The notes beneath the pieces are model-generated. The model searched no databases, was not told where the DNA came from, and saw only the letters and a list, made by a program, of their open reading frames with translations. From NCBI RefSeq assembly GCF_037176765.1, contig NC_090024.1, forward strand, positions 241,543,071-241,607,070: a stretch of DNA of 64,000 nt, given 5' to 3'. Origin of the DNA: Anolis sagrei (Eukaryota > Chordata > Lepidosauria > Squamata > Anolidae). A program made the position numbers and the translations under genes. Below are positions 22,501 through 34,500 of the stretch, piece after piece. Position 1 is the first letter of the stretch. Every line of letters starts with the position of its first letter.

Positions 22501-25500
22501 GTCTGTTGGAAACTAAGAAAATTGGATTTATATATCTGTGGAAGGTCCAGGGTGGGGGAGGGTAACAAGCCACACCTAAAAACTGTCAGGCCATCAAATG
22601 CTTATCAATAATAATAATAATAATAAATAAATAAATAAATAAACCTTTATTTATATCCTGCTACCATCGCCCGCAGGACTTGGTGGGTGCGGCTTACAAG
22701 AGGCTCAGCCCAAAATACATCAGAAACAAAAAACACAACAACAACAATACAACAATAAATAACTCATAGCAAAGCAAAACAATAACAAAAATATCACGAT
22801 GCATTTAAAAATCTGTGGCAGGGCCAAATGTAATGGGTTTTTTTAAAAAAATGCTGGCTATGTCCAGGTGAAATAGGATGGATATTTTAGAGATAAGTGG
22901 GTGTGCAGACAATTCTAACTGTCTTGTAAAGTGCATTTGGGATTCCTTAACCTGGGAAGGCACACTGGAACATCCATGTTTTCAAGCTCCTTCTAAAGAC
23001 TGCCAGTGTTGGGGCATGCCTGATGTCCTTTGGGAGGGAGTTCCAGAGTTGTGGGGTCACCACCGAGAAGGCCCTGTCCCTCGTTCCCACCAATCGCGCT
23101 TGCGATGCAGGTGGGATCATGAGCAGGGCCTCTCCAGAGGAACAAAGAGATTGTGTGGGTTCGTATACGGAAATGTGGCCAATTGAAGGTGGCCAACTGA
23201 AGCATTCACACCTAGCTCCTTTCTCCCACCCTGGACCTTCCGCAGATATATACACCCCATTTTCCTAGTTTCCAACAGAGCTCACAACCTCTGAGGATGT
23301 CTGCCACAGATGCAGGTGAAATGTCAGGAGAGAATGCTTCTGGAACATGGCCATACAGCCTGAAAAACCTACAACCCAGAGTAAATGAACACTGAATGAA
23401 AATTGAAATAAAAGCATTTTGCAGATCAGAGAATGACTAGCTTTTTTTGATGCAGGATATCTATCTGGATCTCAGTACAGAAGAAGGCGACTAATAATGC
23501 CATCTCCTGCTCGAGGCGAAGAAGAGCGCAGCCACTTTCTATGCAAGGCCTGGAATGAAAGGGCCTCAGACAAAGGCAGGGAAGGTCATGCCCTTCAAGA
23601 GACAGACTCCAACAGCTGCTCCAACAGCCACGGCCCGCCCAACACCACCATTTCTATAGCAGCCTCAGCATCAATGTGTCGCCAGAGACAAAGCCAGATC
23701 TTTCTCCCTCGTCTCACTCTCTTCCCATAAGTAAGATGGAGATCTGGGCATTCAACCAGCAACAAACCTTTGTCCTTCTTCCTCCTCCTCCTCCTCTTCC
23801 TGAGCATGGACAAGATCGCGGAATGATGTCACCCGGTGGTCGCTGGGGAGAAGAAAGGAAAAGCCAAATGAGTCCACCTTCTGCTAACGTGCTCTTTTGT
23901 CCTCATGCCATCCCTTCTCAATATCGTAAAGCCTGCTCCACAGAATCAGGATTCTATGATTCCTGCTAGGTGATGCTAGCAATAGGAAACAAAGGTTTTA
24001 AAAAGAGGAAAGGATCTGAATGCCACATGGTGCACAGATGCGAAAACCTGGGATTTTATTTATTTATTTGAATTATTTCTACCCCACTCATGTCAGCCCG
24101 GAGGCAACTCAGAGCGGCGTGCACAATCGGCACAATTCGATGCCATAAAAATAGAATCATAGAATCAAAGAATTGAAAGAGACCTCATGGGCCATCCAGT
24201 CCAACCCCCTTCTGCCAAGAAGCAGGAATATTGCATTCAAATCACCCCTGACAGATGGCCATCCAGCCTCTGTTTAAAAGCTTCCAAAGAAGGAGCCTCC
24301 ACCACACCACACGCAGAGAGTTCCACTGCTGAACGGCTCTCACAGTCAGGAAGTTCTTCCTCATGTTCAGATGGAATCTCCTCTCTCATACATTGATAAG
24401 CAAAAGAACCATTATAGTGCAATTAGACAAAAGACAGTACATAATAACAATATTAAAAGCTAAAAACTATTTCTCTCATTCAACTCCTTATCCGTTCCAT
24501 CATCTTGGGCCGTTCCTGGGTCATTTTCCAATTCAAGTTTGTCTATTTATTTGGAGGTTCCAAATGCTTGCTCGAAGAGCCAAGTTTTTACTCTTTTCCG
24601 AAAGGTCAGGAGGGAGGGGGTTGATCTAATGTCCCTAGGCAGGGAGTTCCACAGTCGAGGGGCCACCACAGAGAAGGCCCTGTCTCTCGTCCCTGCCAGA
24701 CGTGCTTGCGAAGCAGGCGGTATCGAGAACAGGGCCTCCTCAGACAATCTCAAATTCCTGGAGGGTTCGTAGGAAGAGATGCGTTCAGATAGATATGATG
24801 GGCTGCAACCGTTTTGTGCAACTTCATCTTCTAGAGTTGCATGAAAGGCTGGAATCCAGGAAGGGAAGGACTGGATAAACAGCGATCCCTTCTCAAATGT
24901 GATCCATTGAAAATCCCAAACCTCTTTTCCCTTTGCAATGATGCCACCACAGCAACTATACTAAACGGCATGTAAAACAAAGGTCAAAAGGATGATTAAA
25001 AGTTGAATATTGACCAGGCACCAAAAGGATCATAGTAGATCAGCCCCTTCTCTCCTGAACTTCAGGAAAAAACTTAAGATGTGGCTTTGGGACCAAGCTT
25101 TTGACAACTAATTTGGAACAGTGAAATACGTGATTATGAATCAATACGATTGACAAATGGAATGGCCCTGGATTATGATTTGGATGGCGTGATTGTAATT
25201 GATGTTTAATCATTTATGTTTTATTTATTTATTTACAGTATTTATATACCTTACAACAGACAGCAATTCAATGCCATCCACACATATATTAAAATAAGAT
25301 TAAGGACATGGACAAGTTAACATTTTTGTTAAAAAAGAACTCGGGGAGCCCGATTAAATTTACAGACTGGTCAAAAATAAAGGAATATGAAAAAACATAT
25401 TTTAAATAAACATTAAGATATCTAACATGAAGGGAAGTTACAAGAAGTTTTGATCCATAGCCTCGCTTTTTGTAGAAGCATGAACTGTCATCTTTAATAT

Positions 25501-28500
25501 AGCGTATATGTAAGTTACAAAAATAGAAGTCCCGCAGAAGGCTGGATGGAAGTCAAGAGACAATTTATTTATTTATTTTCAATTTTTTTTCCTTTTTATT
25601 TATTTTTTTGTTTGTTATTATTATATATCTTATTTTTATTTCTTAACTTTTGTATTTTTGCACTTTTGCATTTTTGGTGCTCTTTTTTTCTCTCTCCCTT
25701 GGGTAGTGGTTCTTTCTGATTGCTTTTCCTACTGTTCTATCTTCTTTCTAAATATTCCCCCTCTTTCCATGTATCTTCGTTCCCAAAATGTTCAATAAAA
25801 ATGTATTAAAAATAAATAAACAATTACAATTATAAACCCCCTTGGGGTGAGAAAAACGGTATACAAATACTGTAAATAAATAAATAAATACTGCCTTTCT
25901 CACCCCTGGGGGTTTATAATTGCCTCTAGAACATGGCCATATAGCCCAGAAAAACCTACAACAACCCAATAATTGTAATTGTTTATTTTAATATATGTGT
26001 GGATGACATCGAATTGCTGTCTGTTGTAAGACCACCCTGAGTCCCCTCTGAGGTGAGAAGGGCAGGGTATAAATCTAGTAAATTAATTAAATTAATAATG
26101 TGTATCTCATACATGTTCAGGATCTGATTCACGTATATTACAAGTAACTACTAATTTGCCTGTGATTATGAAGCATGCACTCATTGAAGGAGGGAGTGCT
26201 TACATCTTGCAAAGACCTCTGACACATCCAATCAATTCAGGCCGGGCCCTGAGTCAGAGGGGTAGGTTTCAGCATGATCCCAAGCATTCCTTAAGTAGCA
26301 CTTCACTTATCCGGGGGAAAGAAAGAGGACATCCTAGGAAATCATTACATGTAGCATGCCCATTGTCGCTGTGATTGTGTTTACTGTTATTTTATATTGT
26401 TATGCATTCATGTTTATGTAATTATGATGTTGTTTATTGTTTTCATTTTATTTTGTTGTAATATATTGTTTGGGCTTGGCCTCATGTAAGACGCCCTGAG
26501 TCCCCATTGGGGAGATGGTGGTGGGGTATAAATAAAGATGATGATGATGATTATTAAATCCCTGTAATGCAGTCTTAACCATCTCTTTAAGCTCAGTAAG
26601 CACCAAAAATGAGGCTAGGCTACTGCTCGAAAGGTTGTGACAGAATTCCAGAAAATTGCTTCAGTAAGAGACCAGGAGCCATTATTTTGCTCACCATTGT
26701 TTGGCTCTTCCATGCTTTTGCAAAGCTCTCTACATAGAATCATAGAATCAAAGAGTTGGAAGAGACCTCATGGGCCATCCAGTCCAACCCCATTCTGCCA
26801 AGAATCAGGAATATTGCATTCAAATCACCCCTGACAGATGGCCATCCAGCCTCTGTTTAAAAGCTTCCAAAGAAGAAGCCTCCACCACATTTTGGGACTG
26901 AGAGTTCCACTGCTGAACGGCTCTCACAGGCAGGAAGTTCTTCCTCATGTTCAGATGGAATCTCCTTTCTTGTAGTTTGAAGCCATTGTTCCACTGTGTC
27001 CTAGTCTCCAGGGCAGCAGTAAACAAGCTTGCTCCCTCCTCCCTGTGGCTTCCTCTCACATATTTATACATGGCTATCATCTCTCCTCTCAGCCTTCTCT
27101 TCTTCAGGCTAAACATGCCCAGCTCCTTAAGCCGCTCCTCATAGGACTTGTTCTCCAGACCTTTAATCATTTTAGTCGCCCTCCTCTGGACACATTCCAG
27201 CTTGTCAATATCTCTCTTGAATTGTGGTGCCCAGAGTTGGACACAATATTCCAGGTGTGGAATATTTCACTGACATCCGAGTCAGTGAAAATGCAAACCT
27301 AAGACAACAAACCTATCCAGTCACATGGCACACCATTTTAAAAAAAGAAACTAACTTTGCAGTTCACAACAGGGTCATGCTGAGTCATCCCAGACAGAAG
27401 ACAGGATCTTTTCTGTGCCAATTCTGTCTCCTGTCCCTGGCATCAGCTGCACAAAGTCCCAGCGAGGAATTCTTCCCAGATTCAGAACCTGGGACCATCC
27501 CAGCAATAGAATATTTGGGGTTTGGGATTGAACCTAAATGCAAACTATATCATGGCATATCCTGAAGGACACAAATACAAAGTGTACAAAAGTGTCCACA
27601 AAACATCTATTTATACCCAGAGCTAGCCTGTACGAGGTATGTTTTGCTACTCCGCTCTACTATAAAAAGTACAGCACATCTATTTTTGCAGCACTTCAAT
27701 GACTTTGCAGTCAGCCTTAATGAATGCTCAGTCTCAAATGGCTTAAAATGCACATCTAACTTCACTGTTCTGGTTTACCAGTATTGTTCCACAAGTCACC
27801 CTCAGGGAAATTGTAGTTCAATGGTTATTAGAGATCTCCAGCTGAGCTTTCCAAAGCAACAATTATCATGTCTCCTTCTGGAAACTGGCACCTATATAAA
27901 GGTGTGTAATACAGCTGTGCTCGAAGGCATGCCAGTTGTTCTTACCTGGGTGTGGTGCCTCTTGTAACAGAACTTGGAGCCGGCTGAGGGAGAGTAATGA
28001 TGTCTTCATCCCCTCCATCTTCGTAGAAACTGGCCAAGGCAATCTGAAAGGAGGGATTCACAGCAGCTTCTGAGAGATGGCACCATCCAAAAGGACAGGA
28101 ACGCAACGTTTAATCATCCCATAACAACACCTAAACCACCCAAACAACACCAGCAAGCAAACAGTCCCTTGGGGAAATCCTGCTAAATAAAACTGGGCTG
28201 GTCTCCAGCATTTTCAAGAATGCTTTGGGAAATTTTATACCCCAGTGAAGAAAATATGAAGGCCACAAAAGGTGGGAGGAAACCAACCAGGGAACTTGTG
28301 GTTCTTCCAACTCTAGTGTCATGAATCAGCATAGATCCCAGAAACCTGGGATGCAAAATGCAACCATTATACAGGGTGCAGCAGCATAACTTCCTTTTTT
28401 AAAATGCGCACCATTCAGTCGGTTGAAGACGTAGCGGAGTGCTAGTGGTCTCGTTCGAGAGGCGGGAGTATAAAGTTTTGTCCTGACACAGTTCAGTTGC

Positions 28501-31500
28501 CATCATGCGTTGGAACAGTGAGGAGTGTGCTTTTGCCACTGAGGCCTACTTTTCGAGCAGATTTGGAGTGGCCAGCCCGCTTTCCAGATTTGGCCCCTTG
28601 TGATTTTTTTCTATGGGGTTTTTTGAAATCCAGTGTTTACGTGAACCGTCCAAGGACCCTACAAGATTTGAAGACCAACATCCAGGAAGAAATTGCCAAC
28701 ATAACACTTGCTGTGCTGACAAGAGTCACAACAAATGCCAGAAATCGGTTTACTCAGTATACGGAGAATGGAAGACGTCACCTACCTAATTTGATCTTCA
28801 AAACTACATAAAACAAAACTGTAGGTGTGTGCCTATATTGTAAAAACTTTTTTTCTGATTCATACAATGGGTTTTATTAAGTTTTGAAAAAAGAAAATTA
28901 TGCTGTTGCACCCTGTACAAGGTACAGGAAGGCAATCTTCAGCCTGATGTTCTGGCCTCCACCTCCCATAAGCCTGGCCTAAATTGGGCAACTTATTTGC
29001 AGGGCCAGTTAATTCCTTACCCAGATGCATGGAGATCATTTAAACTGGAGAGTGGACCTGCCCGTCTCCTGACTTGCCAACTCTCACTGGCATCAATATC
29101 ATTTTATCTCTGTAAAAGTGTTTGAACTACATCAGGTGCAGAAAACCGATGAAACTAAACAGGCCACTGCCCGCAAGCTAAACAGATAGACAAAACCGAA
29201 AGTAAAGGAAGAATAATAGAATGCTAGAGTTGGAAGAGACCTCCTGGGCTCTGCACTGCTCTGTTTTGTTCTTATGTTCACTTATGTTATTGCATTGTTA
29301 TTTTTGCAGTTTTGCATTCATTTTACTGTAATTGTATTATCGGGCTTGGCCTCATGTAAGCGGCCCCGAGTCCCCCTTTGGGGACATGGTGGTGGGGTAT
29401 AAATACATTTATTATTTATTATTATCTAGTCCTACCCCCTGACAAGAAGCAGGAAAATTGCATTCAAAGCACCCTGACAGACTCTGTTTGAAAGCCTCCA
29501 AAGGAGTCTCCATTACACTCCGGGGGAGAGAGTTCCACTGCCAAACAGCTCTCCCCATTAGGAAGTTTTTCCTAATGTTCAGGTAGAATCTCCTTTCCTG
29601 TAGTTTGAAGCCATTGTTCGGCGTCCTAGTCTCCATGGCAGCAGAAAACAAGCCTGCACGCTCCTTCCTATGACTCCCCCTCACATCTTGAGCCATGGCC
29701 CTCATCATGTCTCCTCTCAGTCTTCTCTTCTGCAGGTTAAAAATGCCCAGCTCTTTAAGACGCTCTTCATAGGGCTTGTTCTCCATATCCTTGATCATTT
29801 TTGTTGCCTTCCTCTGAACACATTCCAGCTTAAGAGTAAACATCTCCCTTAAACTGCAGTGCATAGAATTAGACACAGTGTAATTTGCAGGTGTGACCAA
29901 AAAAAGGGGATATTTTGCACTTTAAGATTGAAGGTCAAAGGAATTATAAAAAAAATTACAATGGGCCCTTGGTATCCCCTATGGGGTTTAGTTTCAAGAC
30001 CTCCCGCAAATACTAAAATGATCAAAAATCCCATTACATACAAATGGTGTGTCCCTTGTGTGTCTCTTGCGTAAAATAGCAAGGTCAGGCTTGAAGATTT
30101 TTGAAGGTACATAATGGTAAACAGAAAAGAAAAGAGGCAAAGAGGAGATTGTATTGTCGAAGGCTTTTATGGCCGGAATCACTGGGTTGTTGTAGGTTTT
30201 TTCGGGCTCTATGGCCATGGTCTAGAGGCATTCTCTCCTGATGTTTCGCCGGCATCTATGGTAAGCATCCTCTGACCTCACTACCTCTGAGGATGCTTGC
30301 CATAGATGCAGGTGAAACGTCAGGAGAGAATGCCTCTAGACCATGGCCATATAGCCCGAAAAACCTACAACCCAAATAGGAGATTCATTCAAAAAACGAG
30401 AATACGCATAAGTGAGTAGAAGTTTCCCAAGATGTTTTGTTTCCAATAAGGATGAAAGAGAAGATATCTTAGTAATCATACTGTCTGCATTAATCCTGGA
30501 TTAAAACGCAATGAATATAGGAAATGCAGAATAGTCAGATAAAAATGTGTGGATGTGCAAGGCTTAAAGACTTAAGTCTAAAAAAAAAGGCAGATGAGAC
30601 TCTGGAATGCCTAAGGAAACCTTTCCTCTCAAGGAGAGTGTCTCTGCAAAAGCTCTGTCTCTGAATTTCTTCTAATTCTGCTCATGTGAAATAAAATGAT
30701 AGAACTTAAGGCAAAGATGAAAAGAGAATCTGGAGAGCCAGTCACAGGTGTTTGTGAAGTCTACTGCAACAGACCTCCAATAAAATAAAATAAAATCCCA
30801 CAATAGGACTTCCAGGTAAAAAGCGGCTATGAAGGCACAATTCTCTGAGTGAAGGAAATCTGAAATATAAGATTACTGGAAATTTAGAAAGGGGAGAAAC
30901 AAGCAAGCCAGGTTTCACTGTGAGGCGCAGCACTACTTCTCCTTGATAAAATGTGAACAGGCCCATAAACTCTTGTGAATTAGCTGATTATTTAGATGGA
31001 TTGACTTAGATGACTGCAACCCTAATCTAGTTTTACAATCAACCAGCATCTTCCATTTGCCAATAATCTAGGTAATGGAAAACAAGGCACCAACAGTCAG
31101 TGTTACAATTCGTCCCTTACCATTGCTCTTTCTACTTTTTTGTTATTATGACATACATAGTCACTTGATTTCATCTCTCCACCTTTTTTTGCCAGAGATC
31201 CCTGACTTTTCAACAGAAGGAATAGGGCGAATATCTAAGATGCTTTGAGAACCATCTGTTGAGAGGGCTTTGTCTATTACTGTATGGCAGGAGGGAACAA
31301 CAACAGGATTGGACAGACTTTGAGTTCTCTTCCAATTTTATGGTTTTGTAGGTGATCCCTCCCAAAACAGGACCAAACATGTCTGATTTCAGAAGGTTGG
31401 CACCGTTTTGTAACTGGCTAGTTTTGCAACTCACTAGTTATCAAGTTTTGTAGCTAGTTTTGTCACTGGCTACTTACAAAATTATTTTTCTTGAAATAAA

Positions 31501-34500
31501 TCCAAGCCATGCCTTTGATCCTGGACATCAATCCAATTAGTTAGTTTTTAGGTGAAGAGTTCGAGTAGTAATACAATTATAATCTGGTTAAATATATAAA
31601 ACACGTAGTTCATAATGGCTCAAAATAGGACATTTAACACACTTTTACATTTAACATTTCAGATTATCTAGCCTCTGATCAAAACATCCACAAAAGTGGA
31701 CTCCACCACACTCAAAGGCAGCAGGATATTCCACAGTCAAACAGCTCTAACAGCCAGAAAACCCCTTTTCTATAGTTTGAATCCACTGCTCTGTGTCTAA
31801 GATACATGTTCTAAGATACACATTGGATCATGAATACATTACACTTGGAGGTCTCAAATGTCTTCATTTGATTCCCTCTGTGATGTGTGTGAAAAAGTCC
31901 AGCCCTATTAAGAGGGAAAACTCTGCTCCTTTTAGGAAGGAAGTAAATAAGGACAAACAGAAAGGTATGTACTTCTTTGTGAGATCATTCTCTGCCTCTC
32001 ATGTCATATTTATCATCTGAGTTTAATATATAAGAGTCTAAACAGTCTTCTCCAACCTGGGATTACAATTCCCAAAACTCCCTGTATGTCAAAGTGCATA
32101 GTTGCAGAATCCATGGCTACAGACTTTTCCAAAAAGACGCCAATTGTGTGAAACTGATTGACTTAGGGCCCTTCCACACAGCCATATAACCCATAATATG
32201 GCGCTGTTCCAGTTCTTTAGGTGCTCCAGACTGAGAGAGAGTCACTACGGCCCCTTCCACACAGCTGAATAAAATTCCACAAAATAGCTTTGAACTGGGT
32301 TATCTGAGTCCACACTGCAATCTATTCCAGTTGAATAGTTGCCTTAGTGACTCTCTCAGCCTGGAGCACTTAAAGAACAGGAACAGCTCCATTCTCCCTG
32401 GAAGAGCACCACATAGGGAAACCTGTTCTTCCTGAAACACAAGTTGCCAGGCAGCAAGGAGCTGTGCCACACTGATCACTAGCCTATCACTAGCTGTGGT
32501 GAACACCCAAGATCCTGATCGTGTAGCAAGGAGAATGTCTTAATCATGAGAATGAAGCTGAGCTTCACCACACCAATCTTAAGCAAAGAGCTCTGGTGCC
32601 ACTACCTTCTCTCTCTTAGGGCTCCCGCTGGTGTTGTCTTATCTTTAGCCACTATTTGAGAAATACTGGTTTAGCTATCAGAAGCACGGGGGATGAATGA
32701 TATTTTAAAGGAGTAATGGAAGGAATAAAGGAGTAATTTCCTGCAACTCCTGACCAAGGTCCTAATCCAGTGATTCTCAACCTGTGCATCCCCGGATGTT
32801 TTGGACATCAACTCCCAGAAATCTAATAAACTGGCTGGGATTTCTGGGAGTTGTAGGCCAAAACACCTGGGGAACCACAGGTTGAAAACTACTGTCCTAA
32901 TCAAAGGAACCAAAACACAATGACTGACCAAGATGAGGTTATGAGGCAGCAGCAAGGAAAGCAATGTCCCTCCTCATCCCATAACAAACCCCACAAGCAC
33001 AGCTACACAGAAAGAATGGAATCTGATTGGAAGAGATAAGCCCACAGGATAATCCTCAGCAAGAAAAGACTGGGATCTTAGACGTTGAGATGGAGGGAGA
33101 AAGGTTTGATAGAAAGCAGGGGACAAAAGCCCAATCTATACTAGCCATTTAATGCAGTTCGAAGCCAGTTTTAAACTGTGGCGGCTAGGTAATGACTGCC
33201 AACAAAAGTGCACCAAAAAAGCCCCTTAATGTGCATCAGTATCCTACATCTATCACACCTTGTCTCCTCCATCAGTCCAGATAGGAAACCAGTCTTTTCT
33301 TTGGACAATAATGGTGAAAGATTATCCTGTGAGCTTATCTCTTGCAAACAGATCCTATTCTTGTCAGATAGCTCTGTTTGCAGGGTTAGCTATGGGATGG
33401 TGAGGGGCTCTGTGGGTTGTGTAATCACCATCATTGTATGGCGGCTATAGATTGGAAGGCGCTCATGGGTTGCCCTCTTTCTCCCCTCCTTGGAGGAACT
33501 TTATAAAGCCCCTTCTACACAGCTTTATAACATCCACACTGAATTGGATTATATGGCAGTGTGGACCCAGATGAAAGCAGATATTGTTAATTATCCGCTT
33601 TGATATTCTGAGTTAAGTCCCAAAGCCTTAAGACAGCTCAGAGCATTCTTGGGGATCCATCTCACGCGGCTTTTTTTTTTTTTTTGAATGATTACCATCT
33701 GGCAGACACTACAGGGTGACAAAGGTAATAACAAACAGACTGAGAGACAGCTTTTATCCTAGAGCTGTGGCTATGTTGAACTCAGTGACTTCTCATTGAC
33801 GATGCATTGGGGGCTGTGTGGTGGTGGTGGGACTGTGGAAGGGTGGGTGTGTTGTGGCCTGTGCTGAGGAAAGCATTTAATTTCCCTGTGCAATGGCATT
33901 TTTTTGTTGTTCTTTCGTTCAGTCGCTTCTGACTCTTCGTGACCTCTTGGACCAGCTCATGCCAGAGCTCCCTGTCAGCCGTCACCACCCCAGTTCCTTC
34001 AAGGTCAATCCAGTCCCTTCAAGGATACCATCCCTCCATCTTGCCCTTGGTTGGCCCCTCTTCCTCTTGCCTTCCACTTTCCCCAGCCTAATTGTCTTCT
34101 CTAAGCTTTCCTGTCTTCTCATGATGTGGCCAAAGTCCTTCATCTTGGCATCTACTATCCTTCCCTCCAATGAGCAGTCGGGCTTTATTTCCTGGAGGAT
34201 GGACTGGTTGGATCTTCTCGCAGTCCAAGGCACTCTCAGAACTTTCCTCCAGCACCACAGTTCAAAAGCATCTCTCTTCCTTCGCTCAGCCTTCCCTAAG
34301 GTCCAGCTCTCACATTCGTACGTTACTACAGGAAATACCATTGCTTTAACTAGGATCTTCGTTGCCAGTGTGATGTCCCTACTCTTTACTATTCTATCAA
34401 GATTGGTCCTTGCTCTCCTTCCAAGAAGAAACGTCTCCTGGTTTCCCTGGCTGCAGTCTGCGTCTGCAGCCATCTTTGCACCTAGAAATACAAAATCTGT

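Noticed and set aside
26156-26374. 72-codon open frame
   Set aside because: No homology that I recognise, no splice or promoter context, and a length expected by chance.
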